IMG/VR virus record: IMGVR_UViG_3300031616_000001
Coordinates: 1 to 64,000 of that record
DNA length: 64,000 nt
Strand: one strand, 5' to 3'
DNA from: a virus
Position 1 is the first letter of the stretch, and each line of letters begins with the position of its first letter. A program made the translations under genes and the position numbers. The notes below the pieces were generated by a model that made no database searches, was not told where the DNA came from, and saw only the letters and a list, made by a program, of their open reading frames with translations. Shown in pieces: positions 9,149 to 16,728 of this stretch.

Positions 9149-10039
9149 ATGAGTCTGTTCACTGATATCGGCGAGAACAACCTCGCAGATTTCCTCCGCG
9201 GCCAAGGCCTCACTCTACCCAGCAGCTGGTACGTGGCTCCGCTGAGTGAGGCGATCGACGGCTCCACTACCGAGGTGGTCGGAACCGGCATCGAGAGATT
9301 CGAGATGGCTCGCAGCCTGCCGAACTGGAGCGGAACTCAGGGCGCCGGTACGACGTTGGCTAGCAACGGCACCAGCCACCGAAGCAGCAACAACGTGCTG
9401 ATCGACATGGGCACTGCGGCTTCGGCCGTCGGCACCGTGACACATGTCGGGTTCTTCGACGACAGCGGGGCAGGCGACTGCTGGTTCGTCGCCGCGCTCG
9501 GCGCGCCTGTCGTGACTGGTGCGGACGTTGACATTCAGATCGCTGTCGGCCAGTTGGTCTTCGAGCTGGGTCTGGTGAACGGCATGTCCGACTACCTCTG
9601 CAACAAGCTGATTGACAAGATCTTACGCGGCGCCACGTATGACTATCCGACCACGGTGTGGCAGGCCGCCTTCACCGCGGCACCGTCAAATGTTGGTGGC
9701 GGCACAGAGGTTGGCGGTGGCGTCGGCTACGCGCGCCTCGATCTCGAGTCGAGCCTGGACGCGCTGAGCGGAACGCAGGGGGCCGGCACTACGTCGGCCA
9801 GCGATGGCAGTTCGGGGCGCATCAGCAACAACGCAGTGCGCGCTTTCGCAAATCCCACAGGTCCATGGGGAGACATTGGCTGGACCGGCTTCTACGATGC
9901 GAGTTCGGGAGGCAACCTCCTCTGGCAACGCGCGCTCGGCCAGTATGTAAGCGGTACGTATACGCCGATGGTCAAGTCAATCGTCGTTGGCGTGCCGCTG
10001 ACGTTCGCTGCCGATGCTCTCGGTTTCACGGTGGCCTGA
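9149..10039 (+). CDS. tail fibre-like protein with internal duplication
   Basis: 296 residues. Two copies of one module can be seen: GTQGAGTTLASNGTSHRSSN near residue 66 and GTQGAGTTSASDGSSGRISN near residue 208. Each copy is preceded by a 'WYVAPL/WQAAFTAAP...EVGG' start and followed by a 'G(F/W)(F/T)(G)FFD(D/A)SSG' end. The second copy starts with MSDYLCNKLIDKILRGATYD, a beginning known from small phage tail fibre-like proteins. The duplication is direct from sequence; the fibre assignment rests on family resemblance and on lying right after TipJ. Confidence 0.65.
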   Translation: MSLFTDIGENNLADFLRGQGLTLPSSWYVAPLSEAIDGSTTEVVGTGIERFEMARSLPNWSGTQGAGTTLASNGTSHRSSNNVLIDMGTAASAVGTVTHVGFFDDSGAGDCWFVAALGAPVVTGADVDIQIAVGQLVFELGLVNGMSDYLCNKLIDKILRGATYDYPTTVWQAAFTAAPSNVGGGTEVGGGVGYARLDLESSLDALSGTQGAGTTSASDGSSGRISNNAVRAFANPTGPWGDIGWTGFYDASSGGNLLWQRALGQYVSGTYTPMVKSIVVGVPLTFAADALGFTVA

Positions 10040-10041
10040 CC

Positions 10042-10494
10042 ATGAAGCGCCAAGTCACCGATCGCCTGTTCTTGACGGGTCTGTCGTTCCTCGCTGTCGG
10101 TGTCGCGTACTTCGAGCCGTCGAGTCTCAGCTACATCATGCTGCGCATCGGAGGATTCTGGGCGCGGCTTTGCATGCTCACGCTGTTCGCGCTCAGCGTG
10201 ATCGCGCTGCTCGACACCGTCGTCAACGACATCCTACCGCAGCGATTCACGCTGCGACGAACGCTCGGACGACGCCGTGGAATTTGGATGGCCATTGCCA
10301 TTACCTACGGCGGCATGGCGTTCGTGATCGTCAAGTACGGGTCAGGCTTTTGGATTGCCGCCGTCTTCTTCTGGTACGCGGCCCGGTGTGCTGCCATTGC
10401 GTTCCTGGATCTCTTCTACGAATACAAGCCGGTGATCTTGGATCCGTCGACTTCGATCAACCCAACCATTCCGGCGGCACTCGGCGATGAGTAA
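10042..10494 (+). CDS. integral membrane protein
   Basis: 150 residues. Start at 10042 just after the previous stop. At least three, perhaps four, hydrophobic segments: about 10-24 plus 30-58 (LFALSVIALLDTVV) and 85-122 (MAIAITYGGMAFVIVKYG, AAVFFWYAARCAAIAFL). Basic loop RFTLRRTLGRRRG between them. No homology recognised. Its stop overlaps the next start by 8 bp. Pairs with the next membrane gene; the two could be lysis or fibre-associated accessory proteins. Confidence 0.65.
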   Translation: MKRQVTDRLFLTGLSFLAVGVAYFEPSSLSYIMLRIGGFWARLCMLTLFALSVIALLDTVVNDILPQRFTLRRTLGRRRGIWMAIAITYGGMAFVIVKYGSGFWIAAVFFWYAARCAAIAFLDLFYEYKPVILDPSTSINPTIPAALGDE

Positions 10495-10987
10495 GAAGCA
10501 CAAGGCCAAGTTCTTCCTCCGATCCGACGCCGTCGCAATGATCAGGACGCTCGTCTTGTTGCTATGGCCGATCACCGCGCTTGCCGCTGCGCAGAGTCTC
10601 GGCGCCACGTTGAGCGGCGTCACGTTCGCCGACTGGTTTTCGTTGCTGACGCTGTCGTTTGTCAGCGGACTGGTAGCTCTCCTGCATCGCGTTCGCAAGA
10701 GCCTTGAGGCCGCGGCGCGCGTCTCCACTGGCGAGGTCGTCGACATGTCGGATCGGCAGTTGATCCCGTGGTGGCTCTTCGCTCTATGCCATATGGCTGG
10801 CGCCATGTTTATCGGAGTGCTCGCCTTCTTCGTATGCGAATGGCTCGACTTCAACAGTCACCTTGAAGCGCTGTGCATCGCTCTCGCCAGCTGGAGCGGG
10901 GCAAAGCTCGCGGATCGCTGGGCCGATGCATTCAGCGATGGATTGGCGGCGCGCGTTGGCGCCGTGTTCGGAAAACAAAACCCCTAG
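10487..10987 (+). CDS. membrane protein, possible holin-like
   Basis: 166 residues. Basic N-terminus, then three hydrophobic segments: about 18-37 (IRTLVLLLWPITALAAAQ), 48-66 (WFSLLTLSFVSGLVALLH) and 95-122 (WWLFALCHMAGAMFIGVLAF). It ends in a helix ASWSGAKLADRWADAFSDG. Size, number of segments and position in the late operon allow a holin or phage membrane accessory role, but a better holin candidate lies next to the endolysin. I would annotate as membrane protein. Confidence 0.6.
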   Translation: MSKKHKAKFFLRSDAVAMIRTLVLLLWPITALAAAQSLGATLSGVTFADWFSLLTLSFVSGLVALLHRVRKSLEAAARVSTGEVVDMSDRQLIPWWLFALCHMAGAMFIGVLAFFVCEWLDFNSHLEALCIALASWSGAKLADRWADAFSDGLAARVGAVFGKQNP

Positions 10988-10997
10988 AGGACCACTC

Positions 10998-13130
10998 ATG
11001 AAGCACCTGCTATTGACTCTGCTGCTTGCCGCCGGCACGGCGGCCGCGGACACAACCGTCGCGCCGCTGCCGACGGGCACGTGGACGCTGATGCGTAGCG
11101 CGACCAACGTGCAGACCGGCTACGCGACCAAGGAGGCTTGCTGGGCTGCTGCCGAAGTCGACGCTGAAGCGAGGAAGATCGTGGCAAAGGTGAACTATCG
11201 GTGCCGCACCGATCTGATCTTCGCCGTCACATACAAGGCTCCGACGATCCCGCCACAGCCGGCGGCGGAAACGCAGACCGTCGCGTGCACGTCGCCGCTA
11301 GTCGGCAGCTGGACGCAGGTCCGCACCTACTTCCTGTCGAACGGCAAGTGGGTCGCCGGCGACTGGACGCCAAGCGCGGCGCCCGCCGGCGCCTGCGTGA
11401 CACCGGTTCCGCCGAAGCCCGCTGACGACACGCAGACCGTCGCCTGCCCGAGCGGCACGACCGGCTCGTGGTCGCAGACGCGCACCTACAGCCTGGTGAG
11501 CAACGCATGGGTTGCCGGCGCGTGGACTCCCGCCGCGGCTCCGTCCGGCGCTTGCACCGCAGTGGTGGCTCAGACCTGGGCGAAGATGGCCAGCGAGGGC
11601 GGATCGTTCAACGTTGCCACGGCCTCGAGCGTGCGCTTCGGCGCCGGCTCGGCGTGGATCACGAAGACGCTCTCGGGCACCGTGCAGTGCACGAACACAT
11701 TCTTCGGCTCTGACCCCGCGGTCAATGTCGTCAAGGAATGCGACCAGCTCGGCGGCGTGTCGCCGACTCCTGTAGATCCGCCGGTTGATCCGACGCCGAC
11801 TCCGCTGCCCGATCCGATCCCCGGGCCGGTCAACGGCTTGCAGGTGAACCGCACGAGCTGCACCGCGCCTTGCGCTGTCCTGTTCGATGCCACCGCGATG
11901 GGCGACTTCCGCGCGACGTACAGCTTCGACTTCGGTGATCCGAACTCCGGCGCGTGGGCGATCAGCGGCAAGTCGAAGAACACGGAACTTGGCGGCCCGA
12001 TCGCGGCGCACGTCTACATGGTGCCAGGCGCGTTCAAGCCTGTGGTCAACGGCGTGTCCGTGACCATCACGGTGGCCGACGCCAACGTGACGTACGCCGG
12101 CACGAAGACCGTGTGCGTGAGCCCGGCCAAGGACTACACGGACTGCCCGGCGGGTGCCGCGCAAGTCACCGCCCTTCCGGCGCTGCCGTGGGCTGGCAAG
12201 CGCGTGCTGCTGCACACCGGCGAGAAGTTCGGCGACATCCAGCTGCTCGACGGCAACATCGGCGTGCAGGTTGGAAGCTACGGATCCGGCGCGAAGCCCG
12301 TCGTGGCCTCGGTCGGCATCGGCAACTGGCGTCCGACCACGACGGCCTTCCCGTCCGATGTGACGGTGATGGACCTGAACGTCTCGAACCAGATCTCGCA
12401 GAGCCTCGGCAACCGCGTGTTGATCCTGCGCAACGACGTGCACCTGACGCCGAACAGCGGCGGCATTCCGCTGTCGATCGGCGAGGTCGACTACTGGTAC
12501 CGAGGCGACCCGTACCGCACCGTCCCGCAGAGCGCGTTCTACAACGCGCACCAGATCTTCCTCGTCGAAAACAACGCGCTTGGCACCGACACCGCCACAG
12601 GCGTTGCTGGATTCTGGGGCGAGGGCTCGCGCATCGCGATGCTGGGCAACCGCTTCGGCAAGTACCAGATGCACAGCGCGCGCTTCAGCGGTCTGAACAA
12701 GGGCGTGATCTCGCACAACGAACTGCAGGGCATCAGCGCCGACGGCATCCGCCTGGCGCTCAAGCTGCATTCGAATGGCGTGCTGCCGTACTCCGACACG
12801 TTGATCGCCGATAGCTCGGGACGCGGCACCTGGGCGTCGAGCCAGATCGTGATCGGCAACAACCTGTTCGGCAACGCAGCGGACAACAACGCGTGGACGG
12901 TCGAGGTCGGTCCGCAGAACAACACGGTGGGCGAGGGCGTCGAAGACGTCGTCGTCGAGAACAACCGGTTCGCGCGCGGCAAGAACACGTCGAGGGACTT
13001 CGTCTACGTCGGCCGCCGCATCACGACGCGCGGCAACACCGTGGTCGGCGGCGGCGCGATCTCCACGGGTACCGACACGAACACCGAACTGCCGGCGTCG
13101 TGGATGGGCCCGAACTACATCGGCAACTGA
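10998..13130 (+). CDS. secreted PKD/beta-helix protein with N-terminal signal peptide
   Basis: 710 residues; start at 10998 because it gives a canonical signal peptide MKHLLLTLLLAAGTAAADT (cleavage likely after TAAA). Domains in order: a small Cys-containing module (30-75); two repeats of the form TQTVAC...GSW(T/S)Q(V/T)RTY...W(V)AG(D/A)WTP with paired Cys (about 95-190); a Pro/Thr linker PTPVDPPVDPTPTPLPDP (about 255); a PKD-like domain (CTAPCAVLFDATAMGDFRATY with SFDFGD, about 285-385); and a right-handed parallel beta-helix (about 410-710) with repeated 'VxVxNNxF' turns such as IVIGNNLFGNA and VVVENNRFARG. Parallel beta-helices bind or cleave polysaccharides in phage tailspikes and pectate lyases. 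A Sec signal on a late phage gene is odd: the protein should be exported by the host. Confidence 0.75.
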   Translation: MKHLLLTLLLAAGTAAADTTVAPLPTGTWTLMRSATNVQTGYATKEACWAAAEVDAEARKIVAKVNYRCRTDLIFAVTYKAPTIPPQPAAETQTVACTSPLVGSWTQVRTYFLSNGKWVAGDWTPSAAPAGACVTPVPPKPADDTQTVACPSGTTGSWSQTRTYSLVSNAWVAGAWTPAAAPSGACTAVVAQTWAKMASEGGSFNVATASSVRFGAGSAWITKTLSGTVQCTNTFFGSDPAVNVVKECDQLGGVSPTPVDPPVDPTPTPLPDPIPGPVNGLQVNRTSCTAPCAVLFDATAMGDFRATYSFDFGDPNSGAWAISGKSKNTELGGPIAAHVYMVPGAFKPVVNGVSVTITVADANVTYAGTKTVCVSPAKDYTDCPAGAAQVTALPALPWAGKRVLLHTGEKFGDIQLLDGNIGVQVGSYGSGAKPVVASVGIGNWRPTTTAFPSDVTVMDLNVSNQISQSLGNRVLILRNDVHLTPNSGGIPLSIGEVDYWYRGDPYRTVPQSAFYNAHQIFLVENNALGTDTATGVAGFWGEGSRIAMLGNRFGKYQMHSARFSGLNKGVISHNELQGISADGIRLALKLHSNGVLPYSDTLIADSSGRGTWASSQIVIGNNLFGNAADNNAWTVEVGPQNNTVGEGVEDVVVENNRFARGKNTSRDFVYVGRRITTRGNTVVGGGAISTGTDTNTELPASWMGPNYIGN

Positions 13131-13141
13131 GGAAGCGCGTC

Positions 13142-13501
13142 ATGGAACTGCCAAAAATCACGGTCCCCAAGGCCTTCATGCAAGGGCTGATCGCGCTCCT
13201 GCTGATTGCCAACTTCACGTTCATGCTGGTGGCGCCGTCGGTGCTGCCCGGATACAAGCCACCTGGCGATGCGCTGACGCAGACCCTCGTCAACCTGGTG
13301 ATCCTCGCCGTCGGCTACTACCTCGGGAGCTCGCAGGGTTCGGCGCGCAAGGATGAGCTCAATGCCCAGCAGCAGGACAAGGCAATCACCGCACTGGCCT
13401 CGACTCCGCCGCCGGATCCGCCGCCGATCGCCCCCGCGCCTGCACCTGCACCTGCTGTGGATGTGGCGCCAACCACTGTCGAAGTGGTGGCAACGAAATG
13501 A
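13142..13501 (+). CDS. holin candidate (two-TM)
   Basis: 119 residues. Short N-terminus, hydrophobic segments at about 13-33 (FMQGLIALLLIANFTFMLVA) and 46-63 (LVNLVILAVGYYLGS), then a charged segment SSQGSARKDELNAQQQ and a Pro/Ala-rich tail. The motif GYYLGSSQGSARKDE is common in small phage proteins annotated as holins. Its last codons overlap the endolysin start (ATGA), the classic holin-lysin arrangement. No spanin pair is recognised beside it. Confidence 0.7.
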   Translation: MELPKITVPKAFMQGLIALLLIANFTFMLVAPSVLPGYKPPGDALTQTLVNLVILAVGYYLGSSQGSARKDELNAQQQDKAITALASTPPPDPPPIAPAPAPAPAVDVAPTTVEVVATK

Positions 13502-14118
13502 TCACATCCGCGCAGTGGTTGCACGTACTGACCAGCTGTACCGTTCGCTTCACCACCGCGGTGCAATGGGCGAAGATCTTCGAGGCGCGCGTGCAACCCG
13601 TGTCGTTCAACCTGGGCGCGCGCGAGCTCGACGATTTCGTCGGCCAGGTTCTCCATGAGACGCAGCTGCTCGAGCACCTCGAGGAGAACTTGAACTACAG
13701 CGCGAAGCGATTGACCGAGGTCTGGCCCGAGCGCTTCCCGACGATCGCCGATGCCATGCCGTATGCGTACAACCCCGAGGCCTTGGCCAACAAGACTTAC
13801 GGTGGCCGCCTCGGTAACACGCAGCCCGGCGACGGCGCGCGCTACATCGGCCGCGGCATCCCGATGATCACGGGTCGCGACAACTATGCGCTGCTCGAGA
13901 CGCTCACCGGGCTTCCGCTGTTGCAGCACCCCGAGTTGCTGGCCAGCCCAGACGGGGCCATGCGCTGCGGCGTGCTTTGGTGGGAGAAGCGGATCCCGGA
14001 CAGCGCGATCGACAGCGTCGAGAAGGTCACGAAGGCCGTGCAGGGCAAGCAACTCGGCCTGCTTGATCGCAAGAAGCTCACCGAACTGGCAGGCCGATCG
14101 CTCGGCGCGCTGGGCTGA
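13498..14118 (+). CDS. endolysin, glycoside hydrolase family 19
   Basis: 206 residues, no signal peptide, single catalytic domain. GH19 signatures: QVLHETQLLEHLEENLNYSA (presumed acid Glu near residue 54, second Glu about nine residues on), YGGRLGNTQPGDGARYIGRG and ITGRDNYALLE. GH19 phage lysins cut the beta-1,4 bonds of peptidoglycan. Translationally coupled to the holin candidate. The last ~25 residues are basic and may help bind the cell wall. Family sure. Confidence 0.9.
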   Translation: MITSAQWLHVLTSCTVRFTTAVQWAKIFEARVQPVSFNLGARELDDFVGQVLHETQLLEHLEENLNYSAKRLTEVWPERFPTIADAMPYAYNPEALANKTYGGRLGNTQPGDGARYIGRGIPMITGRDNYALLETLTGLPLLQHPELLASPDGAMRCGVLWWEKRIPDSAIDSVEKVTKAVQGKQLGLLDRKKLTELAGRSLGALG

Positions 14119-14120
14119 TC

Positions 14121-14510
14121 GTGGGCCAGCTGAGCGCCGTCCTTCGCAACGCGGAGGACGGCATGCTGCTGTTCTGGTGCCCGGGCTGCGACGGCGCGCA
14201 CGGCATCAAACACGGCGCCGGCGCTGGGCCGCGTTGGACATGGAACGGCGACGCCGACAAGCCGACTTTCAGGCCATCGATTCTGGTGCGCTATGAGTAC
14301 CTGAGCGAGGCGGCGTGCTTGCGCAACTTCGCCTTCTACGCCGAGCACGGGCGCTACATGACGCACGAGGAACTGCCATTCGACGTGCATGAGGTATGCC
14401 ATTCCTATGTCACAGACGGCCGCATCCGGTTTCTCCAAGACTGCACGCACGCGCTCGCCGACAAGACCGTGGACCTTCCGCCCTGGCGCGAGGCAACCGA
14501 AGATTTCTGA
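14121..14510 (+). CDS. DUF6527-like protein
   Basis: 129 residues from a GTG 2 bp after the endolysin stop. Pattern LLFWCPGCDGAHGIK, WTWNGDADKPTFRPSILV, then CHSYVTDGRIRFLQDCTHAL and TVDLPPW. The CPGC and CH.../DCTH residues look like a metal site. This matches a family of small phage and bacterial proteins (DUF6527) without assigned function, often found after lysis genes. Confidence 0.7.
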   Translation: MGQLSAVLRNAEDGMLLFWCPGCDGAHGIKHGAGAGPRWTWNGDADKPTFRPSILVRYEYLSEAACLRNFAFYAEHGRYMTHEELPFDVHEVCHSYVTDGRIRFLQDCTHALADKTVDLPPWREATEDF

Positions 14511-14521
14511 GCGAGGCAATC

Positions 14522-14710
14522 ATGGCCATCTTCAGGCATTCCGACGGCAGCTACAGACGCTATCCGCCGGCCGCAGTCCCGCCGGCGACGAAGATCGCTG
14601 ACGATGAGTACGAGAACCCGGCGCATTGGCGGCCAGCGCCTGGCGCGCGGCCCGGCATCGAGATTCACCGCGACGGCAAGACGATGCGCAATCGTCCCGG
14701 TGGTTCGTAG
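14522..14710 (+). CDS. small hypothetical protein
   Basis: 62 residues: short aromatic N-terminus (MAIFRHSDGSYRRYPPAAV), a Pro/Ala-rich middle and a basic end. Start chosen for the SD-like GAGCGAGG seven bases upstream. Last gene of the late block before the oppositely oriented tRNA cluster. No family recognised. Confidence 0.5.
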   Translation: MAIFRHSDGSYRRYPPAAVPPATKIADDEYENPAHWRPAPGARPGIEIHRDGKTMRNRPGGS

Positions 14711-14711
14711 G

Positions 14712-14786
14712 TGGCGGGCCCCGAGAGATTCGAACTCCCGTCGCACGGTTTTGGAGACCGGCATCGTTCCGCTAGACCAGAGGCCC
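14712..14786 (-). tRNA. tRNA-Trp (CCA)
   Basis: Acceptor GGGCCTC pairs with GGGGCCC (one G-T), discriminator G, encoded CCA. Anticodon loop CTCCAAA gives CCA. T-arm GGGAG-TTCGAAT-CTCTC. First pair of the anticodon stem is mismatched. Last of the tRNAs in transcription order. Confidence 0.88.
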
Positions 14787-14794
14787 CAATGAAG

Positions 14795-14871
14795 TGGTAG
14801 CGAGCATTCGATTCGAACGAATGACCTACGGGTTATCTGCCCGGCGCTCTAACCGACTGAGCTAGCCCGCT
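14795..14871 (-). tRNA. tRNA-Ile (GAT)
   Basis: Acceptor AGCGGGC pairs with GCTCGCT, discriminator A, encoded CCA. Anticodon loop CAGATAA gives GAT. D-arm GCTC...GAGC is intact and the T-loop is TTCGAAT. Cloverleaf complete. Confidence 0.92.
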
Positions 14872-14880
14872 GCGCTGTAC

Positions 14881-14956
14881 TGGCAAGGGCGGCACGATTC
14901 GAACGTGCGACACGCGGGATCAAAACCCGCTGCTCTACCAACTGAGCTACGCCCCA
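14881..14956 (-). tRNA. tRNA-Gln (TTG)
   Basis: Acceptor TGGGGCG with CGCCCTT, discriminator G, encoded CCA. Anticodon stem GCGGG/CCCGC is perfect and the loop TTTTGAT gives TTG. The 1-72 position is U-U rather than a pair, followed by G-U; a weak first pair is typical of tRNA-Gln. Confidence 0.9.
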
Positions 14957-15066
14957 GAAGATTCACTGTCGCCAGGTGACGACGATCTGAATTCGGGCGG
15001 TCAGGTGGGAGCGGGTCATGATGCGCGCAATTATGCAGCAAGTTTGCAGCGAGGTAAGTGCACTGC

Positions 15067-15143
15067 TGGTGCGCCCGCAGGGATTCGAACCCCGAACCTA
15101 CCGCCTAGAAAACGGCTGCTCTGATCCGTTGAGCTACGGGCGC
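15067..15143 (-). tRNA. tRNA-Arg (TCT)
   Basis: Acceptor GCGCCCG with CGGGCGC, discriminator A, encoded CCA. Loop TTTCTAG gives TCT, reading AGA, a codon expected to be rare in a high-GC host. T-arm CGGGG-TTCGAAT-CCCTG. Confidence 0.92.
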
Positions 15144-15148
15144 ATGTG

Positions 15149-15223
15149 TGGTGCCGCGTCGAGGAATCGGACCCCGGACCAACGAGTTACAAGGACGCTG
15201 CTCTACCACTGAGCTAACGCGGC
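15149..15223 (-). tRNA. tRNA-Thr (TGT)-like, possibly decayed
   Basis: Acceptor GCCGCGT/ACGCGGC and D-arm are intact and CCA is encoded. Loop CTTGTAA gives TGT (ACA). The 3' side of the anticodon stem is CTCGT where pairing to GCGTC would need something like GGCGT, so two pairs are lost. The T-loop is TCCGATT, so position 55 is C instead of U. Either a pseudo-tRNA or an unusual tRNA. Confidence 0.65.
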
Positions 15224-15230
15224 GAGATGG

Positions 15231-15306
15231 TGGCTGGCAAGACAGGGCTCGAACCTGTGACCAATCCCTTAACAGGGGAACGCTCTACCGACTGAGCTAC
15301 ATGCCA
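15231..15306 (-). tRNA. tRNA-Asn (GTT)
   Basis: Acceptor TGGCATG with CTTGCCA (one mismatch, U-U), discriminator G, encoded CCA. Loop CTGTTAA gives GTT. T-arm ACAGG-TTCGAGC-CCTGT. First tRNA after the promoter. Confidence 0.85.
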
Positions 15307-15429
15307 ACGGGCATGCGGTCAATTTCGCCTGGACGGCGTTCGGGCAGGTGCGGCCGACGCGCGCGTGTCCGTGGATCTGGTGATCCGGGTATCGCTGCGT
15401 GTGATGTCGGCCCTTTGCATGGTGCCGCG

Positions 15430-15458
15430 ATTCTAGTTCGCCGCGCTCCCTGATTCAA
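15430..15458 (-). promoter_or_regulatory. sigma70-like promoter of the tRNA operon
   Basis: On the minus strand: TTGAAT, 17-bp spacer, TAGAAT. Predicted start is near 15423, about 117 nt before tRNA-Asn. No other good promoter is seen facing the tRNA genes, so the six tRNAs probably form one transcript independent of the late operon. Confidence 0.65.
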
Positions 15459-15573
15459 CTTCCTCGTGACCGGCCTGCTCGTGAGAGCCAGCGCCAGCGC
15501 GCCGCCGCGCGCGTCGTTTCAAGCAGTCGACGCGCGGCCGTTCAAGTTCCCCAACCGCCCGAAAGGCAATTCC

Positions 15574-15936
15574 ATGAAGCACTTCCGCTTTTCCATTCAA
15601 CTCGCGTTCTTCGCATTGGTCGCCGCCATCGTCGTCGGTTGCGCCGCGCTCGGTGCGCCGACGCCCGACACGTTCAACCAGAAGCTCGCCGTCGGCGTGG
15701 CCAGCGTCACCGAGGCGCGCAACACCGCGACCACTCTCCTGCAGGCCGGAAAGATCAGCGTCGCCGACGCCCAGAACATCCAGGCCCAAGCTGACGTTGC
15801 CCGTGAGGGCTTGAACGTCGCGCGCGGCATGTCGGCTACCGACCTCACCACAGCCAACACGCGCCTGGAGGTCGCGTCCGCCGCGCTCCGGGCCTTGCAG
15901 GCCTACCTCGTCACCAAGCAAGGAGGTGTGAAATGA
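15574..15936 (+). CDS. small lipoprotein
   Basis: 120 residues. Basic N-terminus, hydrophobic core and a lipobox VVGC with Cys at residue 23 (MKHFRFSIQLAFFALVAAIV then VGC). The mature part is an Ala/Thr-rich helix with spaced hydrophobics (TEARNTATTLLQAGKISVAD), likely coiled coil. An SD GAAAGG precedes the ATG. Stop overlaps the next ATG. Outer-membrane anchored helical lipoproteins can be o-spanins or lysogenic-conversion factors; no partner i-spanin is evident. Confidence 0.75.
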   Translation: MKHFRFSIQLAFFALVAAIVVGCAALGAPTPDTFNQKLAVGVASVTEARNTATTLLQAGKISVADAQNIQAQADVAREGLNVARGMSATDLTTANTRLEVASAALRALQAYLVTKQGGVK

Positions 15937-16139
15937 ACAACGCCCTCATCCTCGTCAGCCTGCTTCTCCAGTACAGCGATAAAATCGCCGCCGTCTCGAA
16001 GCTCCTCACCGCCGCGCACAGCGAAGGCCGCGACGTCACCGACGCCGAGCTCGACACGCTGTTCGCCGGCGACGACGCCGCGCGCGCCGCGCTGCAGGCC
16101 GCGATCGACGCCGGCAAGGCCGCGCCGCCGGCGCCGTGA
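15933..16139 (+). CDS. small hypothetical protein
   Basis: 68 residues with a strong SD (GGAGGTG) just before the ATGA overlap. Helical: MNNALILVSLLLQYSDKIAA, then TDAELDTLFAGDDAARAALQ and an Ala/Pro end. No membrane span long enough to be certain. Coupled to the lipoprotein before it and the gene after it. Confidence 0.6.
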   Translation: MNNALILVSLLLQYSDKIAAVSKLLTAAHSEGRDVTDAELDTLFAGDDAARAALQAAIDAGKAAPPAP

Positions 16140-16390
16140 GCGCCAGGCTCAAGGTCGAGATCTTCGCCGCCAAGAACGGCCAGTGGGCGTTCCGTGTGAT
16201 CCGCGGCGCGCGCATCATCCTCGGCCCCGTCGAGACCTATGCGCTGCGCGGCGGTGCGCGGCGCGCCGTGCGCGCGCTGGCCGCCATCAGCACGGACGCG
16301 TCGAGTTCGAGCTGGGTGAGCCCGCTTCAGGCCGCCTGCCTCCTGGGCCTGGAAGACGAGCAGCGAGCGTGGGACGCCCGCCGGCGTTGA
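16136..16390 (+). CDS. DUF1508-like small protein
   Basis: 84 residues from a GTG overlapping the previous stop. The pattern VEIFAAKNGQWAFRVIRGAR followed by a Gly/Ala helix resembles the YegP-type DUF1508 fold, in which a short beta hairpin with a central Trp precedes a helix. Function of the fold is unknown. Last gene of the + block, 11 bp before a strong hairpin. Confidence 0.5.
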   Translation: MSARLKVEIFAAKNGQWAFRVIRGARIILGPVETYALRGGARRAVRALAAISTDASSSSWVSPLQAACLLGLEDEQRAWDARRR

Positions 16391-16401
16391 TCTGATCGAC
16401 C

Positions 16402-16426
16402 TGGCCGGCCCGCAATGGGCCGGCCA
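16402..16426. terminator. hairpin between convergent genes
   Basis: Perfect 10-bp stem TGGCCGGCCC / GGGCCGGCCA with loop GCAAT, placed between two convergent stop codons. No long T-tract on either strand, so termination efficiency is unsure. Confidence 0.6.
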
Positions 16427-16434
16427 CTTGCCCG

Positions 16435-16728
16435 TCAGGGCTTCCGCTGCGGCCGGGGCAGTTGCGCCCCGGTGCGCAGTCGCTCGGTCCAGGCGTGGAT
16501 CTCGACAAGTCCGTCTTGGCTCACCCATAGCGCGCGTCCCCTCCCGGGCGCTCGAAAGCCGAGCAGGCGAACCTCGTCTGGCGTCTTCGCGCCGTCAATC
16601 GCCGTCGCCTCGATCGACGTGATTGCCCGCTCCCTGGACACCAGGAAACCGTAGCCGGTATGGATGGTGTCGCCGTCGAATCGAAACATGAACTCGTGCG
16701 GCAAAGGCTCGCGCGTCGGATAGGTCAT
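16435..16728 (-). CDS. small hypothetical protein
   Basis: 97 residues. Start at 16728 supported by the SD AGAAGGAG. Begins MTYPTREPLPHEFMFRFDGD; a TIHTGYGFLVSRERAITSIE segment and GRALWVSQDGLVEIHAW suggest a small beta-rich domain. No family recognised. Overlaps the upstream gene by 4 bp. Confidence 0.6.
   Translation of the reverse strand: MTYPTREPLPHEFMFRFDGDTIHTGYGFLVSRERAITSIEATAIDGAKTPDEVRLLGFRAPGRGRALWVSQDGLVEIHAWTERLRTGAQLPRPQRKP

Noticed and set aside
11298-12770. 490-codon minus-strand ORF
   Set aside because: Antisense of the PKD/beta-helix gene; Arg/His/Ala-rich with no domain pattern.
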